64,000 bases of DNA from NCBI RefSeq assembly GCF_030035675.1, contig NC_084483.1, positions 148,277,425 through 148,341,424 of the forward strand. Reading direction: 5' to 3'. The DNA is from Rhineura floridana. Lineage: Eukaryota; Chordata; Lepidosauria; Squamata; Rhineuridae. This document shows, in pieces, positions 41,865 to 53,047 of this stretch. The notes under the pieces were generated by a model that saw only the letters and a program-made list of their open reading frames with translations, was not told the DNA's origin and did no database searches. Numbering within the stretch: the stretch's first letter is position 1; each line of letters opens with the position of its first letter. The position numbers and the translations under genes were made by a program.

Positions 41865-41918
41865 ATATCTATATCTCTATATCTACAGTATATATCTCTC
41901 TCTATATATATATCTTAG
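41865..41918. repeat. simple repeat, TATC/TA rich
   Basis: Alternating tatctatatctc and tatatata units lie directly before the SINE at 41918. Confidence 0.7.
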
Positions 41919-42125
41919 GAACATAGGATTGTAGGAACCTACGAAGTTGCCTTCGTATGGTCAGACCATTGGTACATCTAGCTCAGTATTCTCTACAGTG
42001 ACTGGTAGCAGCTCTCCAGGTTTCAGACAGGGGTCTCTCCTGGACCTACCTGGCGATGATGGGGATGGAACCTAAGTCCTTCTGCATGCAAAGCAGATGT
42101 TCTACCACTGAACTATAGTCCTTCT
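41918..42125 (-). mobile_element. tRNA-Ala-headed SINE with CR1-like tail
   Basis: Tail 'ggtcagaccattggtacatc' and head 'tctaccactgaactatagtc'. 'tctgcatgcaaagcagatg' marks the anticodon region. Confidence 0.75.
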
Positions 42126-42799
42126 TTCAACACTGCAGACGCTTGTTTTCACACTAAAGCTATCTGGCTACTCTGCTGTTTTTTATTGTATTGTTTTCTT
42201 GTTATTATATTTTTGCTATTGTCTTTTAAGATTTTCTGTCAGCCGCTCTGCGAGTCCTTTGGAACAGGACATAAAATATTCTGAAGAAAGAAAGACGCAT
42301 CCAGGGTACTGCCAGGGATTCAAATTGAAAGTGAACATACCCACACCGAAACATGCTTCAGTAATTCTAAAATGTTCAAAGTACTTAATTTTTCATTTGA
42401 GGTCAATACATGTGGATTTCGAACACAGAATTTCATTAATTGTTCATGGCTTCTGTTGCAGTAGAGATAATATGCAGCAGGTGGCGTACACAGACTCCCA
42501 TATGCGTCTCATAGTTTGATACTAGTGGCAGGCCTTTCTCTTTTGGGCAGTTGGCATACTCATAAAGCAGTCGTATGGACCTAGAGGTGGAGGTAGGTAG
42601 AGAGAAGAGGAACATTCCATGTTCAGAGAATACTTCTGAGTCCCAGATCAGTAGAGACTGATCATTATCTTCATGCTCTGCTTGTAATTTTTCCAGATAC
42701 ATGTGTGTTTGCTTGGTCACTCTGGGACCTGTTTACAAGGCACATTACAGATAAAATCACTTGCATTAATTTCAACCTGGACCCCATGTTGGTTGCAGA

Positions 42800-43500
42800 T
42801 TTGTCCCATGGGTTTTCTGGAATCTCATAATACCACAGTTGCATGGCTGAGTTACAGTTGTTGTGGCCTGAAGATGCGGACAAAGTTCTTGCAACTAGCT
42901 CTGGATCCTTGCTCGACCTGATTCTAGCATGTTGGCAGAGGCTGGCTGAGTTTACTACGGTTCTGGTTAATGAGGAGATGGGGAGTCTGTGGTGCACCAG
43001 ACATTTTTGGACTACAATTCCCTTCATCTCTGACCATTGCTCACACTGACCAGGGTTGAGGGGAGTTGGAATCCAACAACATATGAAAGAGCCACAGATT
43101 CTCCATCCCTGGATTAACATCTCTCTGAATAGGGAGATTGTTCCACCAGCACCCTTCAAAGAGGCCACTGTAAGACCTTCAGTGAAGAAACTCCAACTTG
43201 GTTCATTTGACCCAACTAACTTCAAGCATTCCCTTCATATGTGGTAGAGTGGGTTTTAGTGTGTCGGATCCAGGTTCTCTTGGAGGAAACTGATTCCCTG
43301 GATGCTGATGTGGGCCAGATCTTATCAGCAACTTTCAGTACCATTGGCCACAGCATCTCTCTGGTTCTTCTGGCTGTGTTGGGATCCTATCTATTGGGCA
43401 GGATTTAGAAGGTGGTTACACTGCATGACAACAGTCTTTTCAGGTGCTGCAAAGTACCATTTTGTTCTTATGCTCATTCCCTGTTGGGTGTGGTTGTGTA
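42800..43500 (+). mobile_element. old L2 LINE, central fragment, with a family C MITE inside
   Basis: Segments correspond to the L2 linker and RT start, for example a stretch translating as EATVRPSVKKLQLGSFDPTN (counterpart of EAIIKPILKNSSLDP in the L2 at 4394-7986). Another, near 43320, is a decayed version of LDLSAAFDTVDH. A MITE of family C interrupts it at about 42985-43115. It is heavily decayed. Confidence 0.5.
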
Positions 43501-43606
43501 AGTTCATTGCCATCATAAGCAAGACATCTGTCCACCCCTTCCTTAACCTCACCCCCCCTTAAGATAGCGGAGTCTCTGAATCAGTACCCGCCCTATTGGA
43601 AATTCA

Positions 43607-44926
43607 GGGCTCGTTCACACGGTGACTTACTGTGAGATTGATGCTACTTGCATCCCCGTTTAATTCACATGGTTCACATGACGTTGCAGGCAAAGAGAAC
43701 TTAGGGTGCAGTTTTTCCCTTTAAATCCACAATAAACCAATCTGAAGATAATGCGAAAAGTGAAGGAAAAACTGTCTCCGCTTCACAGTGTTACTCCATG
43801 TGTAGGTGCTTTCCTCCGATGTTTTTTGCTGGGGGGTGGATTGCCACTTTCAGATACTCCCCTTTCTCCGCTCACTAAGCTTTCCATGAATTCAATTTTC
43901 TTTCCAGTGGCTCAAACAGCCACTTCCGACTTGCTCTGTCCTCCCACATTGGGAGGAAGTGATTTGTTACTGGTGCTCACTACTACTATAACTGACACTG
44001 TACTTTCTTTTTTTAAAAAAACTTCAGCACAGTTGGAACTGTTTCCACCCAAACTCCCTCAGGCTTTGCAAAAGCGAAGCTGAACTACCCCCACAACTTT
44101 CCCACACAGCACCGCCAATCTGCAGGAAGGAAGCAAATAGTGGGCTGCGAAGCATATGGCGGAGGCGGTGGCAATGCCCTGGTGCAACAGAAACGGAACA
44201 GCCCAGAGTACATAACTAACAACTTCAGCAGCTGCACATAAGCATGCACACATGCGTAACCCATGATGATCTCTCTCTCGCCCCCCCATCACCCATTCTT
44301 TTCCCAGAGATCAGCAATAACTGAAAGAGAAAAGGGAAACTTCAGGGTAGGACCCACAGTTAAGACTTTGCTTTCTGCGCAAGGCTGAGGGGAAAGGAGG
44401 GGAGAGAGAACAGGCAGAACAGTAGGAGGTGGGGAATAACCATTGGCCTTACATGGCAAAAGAGAAAGGCAAGTTCTGGCTCCACATGGAGCGACTGTCC
44501 AAGATAATTAGAAATCTGTGCACTGTATGAGTGATGTGATAGAAAGTGCATGTGCGCACACACACACTTCCACTAAGCATGTCACACCTACTTAAAAAAA
44601 GGGTGGTTGCTATAAACATGTCAGGAAGAAATGAAACCCACAGAAAAAAGTTTTTCATGTTAATTGCACCCCCCAGGCTCTGGGCTTCAGTCTGCAATTG
44701 ACAAGAAACAATGAAACAAAACCCTCTCCCCTTTTCCATTAGCAATACTCCATGTAAATTGGGGGGCAGGGCCACAAGGAAACAGCGATACTAAACCTTT
44801 CTATGGGAATGCCAACTATGTGAGTAGAAAACAGTGGATTGGAAGGTAGTGTGAACCTTGCAAATCTATTGCAATGGCAAAAGCTGCATCTTTAATCCAA
44901 AGGTTACCTCCCATGTGAATCAGCCC
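43607..44926. mobile_element. non-autonomous DNA transposon with 3-bp duplication, 1320 bp
   Basis: Ends gggctcgttcacac and atgtgaatcagccc are inverted repeats. TCA flanks both sides (43604-43606 and 44927-44929). Its subterminal blocks 'atggttcacatgac' and 'ccaatct..gataat' are shared with the element at 51190-52324. A 3-bp duplication fits the PIF/Harbinger group. No transposase is visible. Confidence 0.65.
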
Positions 44927-44929
44927 TCA

Positions 44930-45748
44930 GTGGGAGAGCAAGGAATAAAATACCTATTCTGATCCCAGACCTCAGTTTGAGATGTAGCCTAGCAATTGAG
45001 CTACAACTGTGGAACAACCCTTTGCTTAATGTTTACTCAATCAAGGCTTTAATGTAAATCATTTTACATTGTAATTAGGCCTGTGCATTATTGCTAGGTG
45101 CAGCCTCCATGCATTCATTCAGCTTCTTTCTCATGATATGCACTAAAACCACAATGAGATAGTCAGTGAGATTTTTCTCACATGCCATATTTCATTAGGG
45201 TTGATGAAGAAGCCAGCTCACTTCATTTCTTTGTACACGGCAGAAAGACCTCATGTAACTTCAGGGGAGAAGGCTGTTCTACATGCCATTAGGTGGCATT
45301 TTGTATACAGATATATGTTCTTCTATCTGAAACTGTGCCAAACGCTGCTAAATTTTTCAGAGCACATTTTAGTTTGAAGAACAGCCAACCACACCCATCT
45401 TGACAGACCTAAATAATGTGCTCCCTTAATAAAAGAAAAACAAACATTAAACTATCTTTTCTCAGATAATTTATTTCCGGGACATCAGGTAAATGATATA
45501 TAAGACATAATTTTTAATTCTTCAAGGGATGTATTAAGAGCCAAGTGGCAGTGGGACTTTAAAGTAGATTTTTTGACACTTTCTAGTAAATCTAGGTAGG
45601 GGAGCTTCATCCTTTCAATTACTATTAAATTCAATTAATATTAAATGAATAATCACCAGATCCTGATTCCTGACTGGGAAACAATGTTTTCGTAGGTAAT
45701 TGCAAAGCCTTGACCAAAAGATCTCCAATGATTTGTACAGCCTGCCTG
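44930..45748. other. no recognisable content
   Basis: No coding exon or named repeat is seen. Confidence 0.35.
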
Positions 45749-45960
45749 CTTATTTATTTATTTATTACATTTATATACCACCCCACAGCCAAAGCTCTCT
45801 GGGTGGTTTACAAAATAGAATGCTTAGAATAGCTTGAGTAGCTATCTCTGGAAAACCTCTTGCCCAGAATAAATTGTTTACATATTCCGTGCAAGTAGTT
45901 GTTAGGCTGTCTTCGGGCTTTGTGTTTACTATTTTTTTTAAGGGGGTGGGAGAAAAATTC
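45749..45960 (-). mobile_element. LINE 3' tail (L2-like), old
   Basis: On the minus strand, 'accacccagagagctttggc' leads to 'ggtatataaatgtaataaat', a standard LINE 3' end. Confidence 0.5.
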
Positions 45961-46354
45961 TGCACCAAATTATGTCAAGTTCTGCATGAATTCCATATGC
46001 TCCAACTGTCTTGATTTATCAAAGGGAAGTCACCAGAAAAAATAAGGGCAGTCCATGTTAAACTACAGAATCACTATTTTATCCCTATTTTTGGCTTTTG
46101 GCTGCCTGTTTAATATTCTGTTAATGTAAGTTACCTTTTATGCACATTTACACCACTGTTTGGCTAAAAAAGATCAATAATAAACAAGACAGTCACTGTC
46201 CACAGGCTTACAATCTAAAAGGCATGACAAAACGAAAAAGGGATGAGGTAGGAAGGGAACAAGCAAATTGAAGGCCTAACTACATATTATGCTAATTGTG
46301 TTACTTGTAGGTGTAAGGGGTGATGTTCACTGGGAATACTTTATGTGGGGAAAC

Positions 46355-46375
46355 CCCCCACACACACACACACAC
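46355..46375. repeat. (CA)n microsatellite
   Basis: A run of about nine CA units. Confidence 0.85.
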
Positions 46376-46491
46376 CAATGATTGCAACAACATCCTGCCT
46401 CCCATGCTTCAGTTCGGCTTAGAAGAAAAGGCCCCAGCATGGAGAAGGAATTTTGTTTCAAGGGGTAGTGGTGGGAATTAAACCTCCCCTC

Positions 46492-47258
46492 CATATACGG
46501 AGCGAGAAATGCCAGACGTCCAAGCTGGATTTAGAAAGGGAAGAGGCACCAGAGATTGTATCACAAACATATGTTGGATAATGGAATGGACCAAGGAATT
46601 TCAGAAGGAAATCACCCTGTGCTTTATAGATTACAGCAAAGCCTCTGATTGTGTAGATCATGAAAAACTATGGAATGCCTTAAAAGGAATGAGGGTGCCA
46701 CAGCATCTGATTGTTCTGATGTACAACCTATACTTTGGACAAGAGGCTACTGTAAGGGTAGAATATGGAGAAACTGACTGGCTCCCAATCAGAAAGGGTG
46801 CGAGACAGGAATGTATTTTATCACCCTACTTGTTTAATCTATACACAGAACATATAATACGGAAAGCAGGAGTGGACCAAGAAGAAAGAGGTGTGAAAAT
46901 TGGAGGGAGAAATATCAATAATTTAAGATATGCAGATGATACCATACTACTAGCAGAAACCAGTAATGATTTGAAACGAATGCTGATGAAAGTTAAAGAG
47001 GAAAGCACAAAAGCAGGACTACAGCTGAACATCAAAAAGACTAAAGTAATGACAACAGAAGATTTACGCAACTTTACAGTTGACAATGAGGACATTGAAC
47101 TTGTCAAGGATTATCAATACCTTGGCACAATCATTAACCAAAATGGAGACAATAGTCAAGAAATCAGAAGAAGGCTAGGACTGGGGAGGGCAGCTATGAG
47201 AGAACTAGAAAAGGTCCTCAAATGTAAAGATGTATCACTGAACACTAAAGTCAGGAGA
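46492..47258 (+). mobile_element. RTE-BovB LINE fragment, truncated at both ends
   Basis: A frame encodes MPDVQAGFRKGRGTRDC, IDYSKASDCVDHEKLW, YADDTILLAE and LGLGRAAMRELEKVLKCKD, then BovB similarity stops at 'aacactaaagtcagg'. Loss of the 3' end means that it was cut after insertion. In DYSKAS the usual F of the RT motif A (KAFD) is replaced by S. Confidence 0.85.
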
Positions 47259-47317
47259 GAGTCCATCCAAGTTTGCACCAAGGAAACATTGATTCCTTGT
47301 ACCAAGCCCCTCAAACC

Positions 47318-47384
47318 TACCTGCACATCAGCTGATGTCACCCATGATGCCTACCTGCACATCAGCTGATGTCACCCATGATGT
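47318..47384 (+). repeat. two-copy tandem repeat, about 33 bp
   Basis: 'ctacctgcacatcagctgat' followed by gtcacccatgatg occurs twice back to back, just after the broken end of the BovB fragment. Confidence 0.85.
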
Positions 47385-47488
47385 CATCTGATGGGTGCGA
47401 GGGTGGGGTTAAATCCTGCATTAGCTGTGCCCCCCTGTTCCCAGTCCCATCTTCAGGACTTCAAAGTACCTGAAGCATATTGTCACTG

Positions 47489-47573
47489 ATGTTCATTGGA
47501 AATGTCCCATTGAGTAAGCACCATATAACTCAGTAGGATTTACTTCTCAGTAGACATGAATAGGATTGTACTA
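47489..47573. repeat. short palindromic repeat, family A
   Basis: 'ccattgagtaagcaccat' and 'aggatttacttctcagtaga' with 'cataggattg'-like ends form the family hairpin. A second, more diverged copy follows at 47762-47837. Confidence 0.5.
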
Positions 47574-48095
47574 ATTATTTTTGTTTTACAGGTGTATCGG
47601 AGATAAAAATGCCGCCTAAAAAAGCTGAGAGTGACCAAAAAAGAGAGTACCAAGTACAGTACATACTGAGATGAATATAGTAAGGAATTCCTATGCAAAA
47701 TAAAAGGAAGGACAGATTATGAGGGATGTTGCTGTTAGTTTATAGTTATTTTATTAGACTAAGAATGTAGTCCTATGTATGTAGATGTAAGCCTCACTGT
47801 TTAGTGGGGGTAGTTCTCAGGAAAGGATTGCAGCCTTGGACTTCTTCCAGGATATCAAATTACATTTATTTTTTATTTAGACTTTGTGGGTTCAAATGCA
47901 AATGCAAGAAAACCCAACCTTTTGCTTCATTCCTATAAAAGAAATTTTGAAAGGGGTAATTTGGAGTGGGATGTCAGAAGGGGAGGGGTTGCTTAACCCT
48001 TCCCCAACCCACTACAAGATTTGCATAATACGCAAGTTAGACTATCCAGATTTGGAAGACTGGAATATGACACTCCTACCCTATTCTACCTTACC

Positions 48096-48670
48096 CAGTA
48101 GCATAGCGGCAAATTCGGAAGTGCAGGGTCTCCTCATGTTAATCACAGCCGTGCTGCCTCTCCACTTTTTTTGCTGGGAGTTGAAAATCCTTGTTAATGC
48201 CTTTGTTGTTGTTGTTATGTGCCTCCAAGTCGACTACGACTTATGACGACCCTATGAATCAGTGACCTCCAAGAGCATCTGTCATGAACCACCCTGTTCA
48301 GATCTTGTAAGTTCACGTCTGTGGCTTCCTTTATGGAATCAATCCATCTCTTGTTTGGCCTTCCTCTTTTTCTACCTCCTTCTGTTTTTCCAAGCTGTTA
48401 ATGCCTAGGAACCAATAAGCATAAAAGAGGAGAGTGTTAGCACTGAGAAGTGTTCTCAGTGGCTGACTTACCACCTTTCACTCTGATTGGCTCCAATCAG
48501 CAGGAAAGGACAAGGAAGCATGTTAGAAGACTCTTCTCAGTGGCTAATATACTCCTCTTTCACGCTGATTGGCTTGTAGAATGCTGGAGACATAGAGACC
48601 ATGCTGGGACCCTGCTCCCCAAAAAGTAAAGGGTCTAAGCCCCCCAAGTCCCCACACAACTACACTCCTG
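48096..48670. mobile_element. hAT-like non-autonomous element with nested BovB tail
   Basis: Perfect 8-bp duplications, ACCTTACC, lie at 48088-48095 and 48671-48678. The ends cagtagcatagcgg and acaactacactcctg are imperfect inverted repeats. A BovB 3' end is inserted at 48203-48395. Without it the element is about 370 bp and matches 21519-21842. Confidence 0.85.
48203..48395 (-). mobile_element. RTE-BovB 3' end, inserted in hAT element
   Basis: An 11-bp duplication, TGTTAATGCCT, lies at 48192-48202 and 48396-48406. The 193-bp insert is the terminal BovB sequence with a (GTT)n-like tail in reverse orientation. Confidence 0.9.
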
Positions 48671-48827
48671 ACCTTACCCCTATACTATCAGTGTACTGAG
48701 GCCTTTAGCAATATGCAGTGGATGATGTGTGTGTGTACATGCGTGTGCACGTATGGGGACAGTTCAGGCAATAAACCTTGGCATTAGAACAGGGGTGTTA
48801 CAAGTTGGTGGAGGGCATAGGTTGCAT

Positions 48828-48935
48828 TCAATTTACTCAGAGTAAACACTTTGAAATTAATGAATCTAAGTTAGCCATGTCTATTAACTTCAATGGGTCT
48901 ACTCTGAGTAAAACTAGCATTGAATACCACCCTGT
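48828..48935. repeat. short palindromic repeat, family B, well preserved
   Basis: Arms 'tttactcagagtaaacac' and 'tctactctgagtaaaac' with 'ttgcattcaat' and 'attgaatacc' at the ends. Confidence 0.6.
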
Positions 48936-48939
48936 GAAA

Positions 48940-49930
48940 GCGATATAAATTTTGCAAATTGAGTGTCTGTGTGTGTTTCCCCAGCACGGTATATTTTGCT
49001 TCTATTAGTCATGAAGAAGGGCAAAGAAATCACACTGAAGGCCTGATCCCTGGAATCCTTTTGTCCCCCTCTTCACCACATTTGCTTTGGGGTTTTCAAC
49101 AGACATTATCCACATTTTCAATCCCATAAAGAGCTAGTAACTTGGAGGCATGTACTGCAAGAGCAGCCTTGCTAGTCCACCCCTGCTAATAAAAACAGAA
49201 CAAGAATTGTGGGGTTATGTATGATGGCTCTCTCTTTAAGAAGTGAGATTGGCATCCTTAAGTTCTCTCCTCCCCCACTGCAGGAAAGGAGAAGCGCTTT
49301 ACTATCTTTTTGATTTTGGTACTCTTCATTTTGGCATATAATACAGCAAATCATTCCAGTGCTTCCGAACGTCCACAGCATGCTTAGTGCAAACGGTATT
49401 GACACAGCTACATCCTGTGGCTCTCAGTTGTTGAAATGATCAGGAAGCTGCTTTATTTGCCAATATCTCATGCATGCAAGAACTTAATAATAACGCATTT
49501 TTGATCTACAAGTCTACTGTGTTGACACAGAGGAACAAAAACAAAACACAACAAGAAATCCGCTTCCACTCTGCCAAACCACATAAGCTGGCAGCTTACA
49601 GCCTGGGAGATAACAAAGGCGTATTCAAAAGAATTGGCAGTTCCTGGCATGATACTACACCTTGAGTTTATCAGGCCAGTCACGCTATGCTGGTCATGTG
49701 CTCAGCCTAGTATAGCATCACCTTTCAGAATCTGGGCCCTGACTTTTGCCTTTCACATCTCAGTCTTTAAAAGTTGGGAATCATGTTGCAGCAGATTGCA
49801 ACCATTAATGTGGGGTGAAATTCTTGTTAAAACTCAGTATGTATTATTTAGCAAGGCACAGTTCAAACAGTACACAGGTTGGAGTGCAATACTCTGCATT
49901 TGTATACACTGGACTCTGTAAAGGTTTGCA
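48940..49930. other. mostly unassigned; possible Harbinger-type Myb-like remnant
   Basis: On the minus strand at about 49330-49400 a short broken frame reads TKHAVDVRKHWNDLLYYMPK, reminiscent of the VRKKW..L motif in Myb-like proteins of PIF/Harbinger transposons. The support is a single motif. The rest shows nothing recognisable. Confidence 0.25.
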
Positions 49931-50042
49931 GAGCTTGGAAAAGTTACTTTTTTGAACTACAACTCCCATCAGCCCAATCAAGTGGCCATGCTGGCTGGGG
50001 CTGATGGGAGTTGTAGTTCAAAAAAGTAACTTTTCCAAGCTC
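49931..50042. mobile_element. perfect palindromic MITE, 45-bp arms
   Basis: The arms 49931-49975 and 49998-50042 are exact reverse complements (gagcttggaaaagttac... and its complement), separated by 22 bp. The inner end 'aactcccatcagccc' links it to family C, but the outer sequence is different. Exact identity means recent origin or gene conversion between the arms. Confidence 0.85.
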
Positions 50043-50394
50043 ATTATGGCCTTATGTGTAGCAGTGTAGAGTTATTTCTTCTGGTCAATTGTTGTTGTCG
50101 TCACTGTTGCTATTTTAAGTTCTTTTTTCTCCTATTCCAGCATCTTGAGTAGCAGCCAGTAGGCCACCCCTAAGCTATTAAAAAAACCCTGTAAAATATA
50201 TTTGGATCCCTTGAGTACCCTGTCACTGGTGTAGCTCCTTTATGAAATGGGAATCATGCTTATGTTGTTGCCTGATACTCTGCAGGATTAAGGTAATTTG
50301 GGTTCCGAACAGTTATGTCTATGGAAGAAGTAATGATGTCTGTCTAGGTTTCTTCACATGGCTGGTGGCAATTAAGATCTCAATTAAGGTCTCC

Positions 50395-50605
50395 CTCCCA
50401 TTAAATATTAGATGGGCGCCATCTCTGTTGTCTTTTCAGTGCCTACGAAAGACTTTCCTCTTTCATTAGCCTTTTAAGTACAGACCTTATCCCAGTCTGC
50501 ATCTCTGTTGGAATTGTTTTTAGATGTTCTAATTGTCTTATCACTTGTGTATTTGGCACCATGGACTCCTTTAGGAGGAAGGGTGGTTTATACGTTTCGT
50601 AAACA
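50395..50605 (+). mobile_element. L2 LINE 3' end
   Basis: It has 'atgggcgccatctctgttgt', 'gaaagactttcctctttcat' and 'aggaggaagggtgg'. It is a shorter counterpart of 34556-34912. Confidence 0.6.
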
Positions 50606-50691
50606 AACAATGACTGTGTTATTGTATGTGAGAGTATGGCAGCTTCTTCATGCCTTCCTGCTTTAGGTAACCATGGAGTGGTTTCTGTTGT

Positions 50692-50800
50692 TTAGTACCC
50701 TCCAGATATTTTGGTCTTCAACTCTCATCAGTCTCAGCTAGTGTGGCTGCTGGGACTTGTAGTCCAAAACATCTAAAGGGCACTAGGTTGGAGAAGACTG
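50692..50800. mobile_element. MITE, family C
   Basis: Arms 'agtaccctccagatatttt' and 'acatctaaagggcact' surround 'ggtcttcaactctcatca' and 'gggacttgtagtcc'. Confidence 0.5.
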
Positions 50801-50821
50801 ATCTAGTTTGTAATTTACACC

Positions 50822-51075
50822 TTAAGAAAATAAGAAGAGCCCTGCTGGATCAGACCAAAGGCCTATCTAGTCCAGCATCCTTTTAGCCACAATGGCCAAT
50901 CAGATGCCAGTGGGAAGCCCACAAGCCGGTCCCATGAGGGCAATATCCTGCCCCTGCCATTGTTTCATAGCAATTGGTCTTCTCAGGCATGTTGTTACTG
51001 ATCCTAGAGGTAGTATGCTGCCATCATGACAAGTAGCCATTGACAGACTTATTCTCTGTGAATTTGTCTAGTCGC
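50822..51075 (-). mobile_element. CR1/L3-like LINE 3' end, old
   Basis: Reverse orientation: 'aagaagagccctgctggatc', 'tatctagtccagcatcc' and 'aatttgtctag' mark the 3' UTR and the last codons of the CR1 frame. Confidence 0.7.
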
Positions 51076-51189
51076 CGCAGGCAGATCTATTGTCCCCTAT
51101 TCCTATACCATCATGCTGTTTGTTCTCATGTTTAAATTAAGTTGCCTTGTATGGTTTAAAAGTAGCTTTTTATGAGCCACAAAATCTTA

Positions 51190-52324
51190 GGGCTCATCTA
51201 CCCATTGGTTTACTATGTGTCTGGTGCTTCTCATATCTCCTTTAAATTTGCATGGTTCACATGACATTACCAGCAAACAGAAGCTATCACATAGTTTCCC
51301 CCCTGTAAATCCATACTAACCCAATCCACTGATAATATGAAAAGGGAACAAAAAGTCTCCACTCCATTTCGCTAATGCTTGCAGACACTTTGCTCAATGC
51401 TTTTAGGTGGGTGTGTCAATCATTCCCCTCTCCATGCCCACTATCTCCTTCTCCCTTCTTTCATTTTGTTTCCTGTAGGCTGACAAGCAACTTCCTGTTG
51501 CTCTCCTACGTTCTGCTGCCCTTTTTTTCTGTTGCTGCAAATGGTGTCTTTATTTTCTTTTTCCCCTAACTTGTGCATAAAGGTATAATACTGCTCAAGC
51601 AAAGATTTGTATTTCATCTGTATCCTACCAACCATAGGCTCGGAAAACACAGATATTCACACTCGTGGGGTTTTTTTAAAGGAACCTACTGCAGCTGGTA
51701 GAACAGACTGAGCATGCTCTGTCACCTAGCAACCAGAAGGAAATGTATAATTAGAGGGCTGGGACACATGGAAACAGCAAGACTAATCCTTTCCAGAGGA
51801 ATGCCTACTCGTGTAAATGGGAAAAAGTGATTGGCAGCTAACATTGTGCAGGAACTGCACACAGTGCAAATCTATTATGAAGGTAAATGCAGTGTATTTC
51901 CTATGAAGAAATGCTTCCATGTAGATGAGCCCTGAAGCTGAATGTTGGAAGATTCAGGACAGACAAAAGGAAGTACTTCTTTACTCAGCGCATAGTTAAA
52001 CTATGGAATTTGCTCCCACAAGACGCAGTAATGGCCACCACCTTGGATGGCTTTAAAAGAAGATTAGACAAATTCATGGAGGATTGGGCTATCAATGGCT
52101 ACTACCCATGATGGCTGTGCTCTGTCACCCTAGTCAGAGGAAGCATGCTTCTGAAAACCAGTTGTCGGAAGCCTCAGGAGGGGAGAGTGTTCTTGCACTC
52201 GGGTCCTGCTTGCGGGCTTCCCCCAGGCACCTGGTTGGCCACTGTGAGAACAGGATGCTGGACTAGATGGGCCACTGGCCTGATCCAGCAGGCTCTTCTT
52301 ATGTTCTTATGTTCTTATGAGCCC
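51190..52324. mobile_element. non-autonomous DNA transposon with 3-bp duplication, carrying a CR1 insertion
   Basis: Ends gggctcatctac and gtagatgagccc are inverted repeats, and TTA flanks both (51187-51189 and 52325-52327). Without the CR1 at 51933-52316 it is 743 bp. It shares ends and subterminal blocks with 43607-44926. TTA fits the TWA preference of PIF/Harbinger transposons. Confidence 0.75.
51933..52316 (+). mobile_element. CR1/L3-like LINE 3' end, young, inserted in a transposon terminus
   Basis: An 8-bp duplication, ATGAGCCC, lies at 51925-51932 and 52317-52324. The insert starts at 'tgaagctgaatgttgg' and ends with three TTATGTTC-type units. It is close to 37250-37665, with about ten differences. 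Confidence 0.9.
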
Positions 52325-52831
52325 TTAATTAAAAAAAGAAAGGGTGTGTTTCTGTCTTTAGAGCAGAACCCAGGTGTTATTTATATCTTTTTTTCTGTGT
52401 GGCAGGTTATGCATTAATGAGTTCATTATGTTTATGCACCTTTGCATTGTTACACACCAAAATCAAAACGAAATTTGTCTCTAGGCTCAAAATGTGTTGC
52501 TTAAGTAGTGTATTAAAAATTAGCTTAGCACCACAAGACTGTTACCATTTTGCAAGTACCACTTAGCAATGTGCTAATGTTATATAGCAAACACCGTCTG
52601 TTGTATATGACTTTGAAGCAGAACAAACATGATTATTCTGTTTAACATATATCCCATTGTAGAATGTGCAGTGAAGACAAACTCATCTGCCTAGTTTTCC
52701 TTATGATGTTTTCATGAATGGGAGAAGCTACAGAGAAGAAACATCACTGGTTGTGATTATAATTCTAGAGTCATTCAACCAAAAAGATTTTTCACATGCA
52801 AGTGAAGACTGGAAATATTTTAGTAAAGAGC

Positions 52832-53047
52832 CAGAGTGGTATCGTGGGCAGAGTGTTAGACTACGTTGGAGAGATGCAGATTCTAATCCTCACTCAGCCA
52901 TGAAGCTCACTGGGTGACCCAGGCCTGACACTATCTTTCAGTCTAACCTCCCTCACAGGGTTGGTGTGAGGATAAAATGTGGGTACAGGAGAACCAAATA
53001 TGCTCCCTTCAGCTGCTTGAAGACAGGAAATAAATGTAAATAAATGA
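52832..53047 (+). mobile_element. tRNA-derived SINE, squamate type
   Basis: The head 'gtggtatcgtgggcagagtg' and 'gcagattctaatcctcactc' corresponds to the tRNA-like half. The body has 'agctcactgggtgacccagg', 'cctccctcacagggttgg' and 'tgtgaggataaaatg', ending in AAATAAATG repeats. Confidence 0.75.

Noticed and set aside
42436-42720. 94-codon minus-strand frame with a plausible acceptor
   Set aside because: The peptide (TKQTHMYLEKLQAEHEDN...) is not recognised, there is no clear donor, and it adjoins a decayed L2 on the other strand. I could not decide between chance and an exon, so it is not called.
49172-49405. 77-codon minus-strand frame as a host exon
   Set aside because: The hydrophobic frame is not conserved-looking. 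Another frame of the same DNA carries a Harbinger-like Myb motif, so a decayed transposon piece is more likely.
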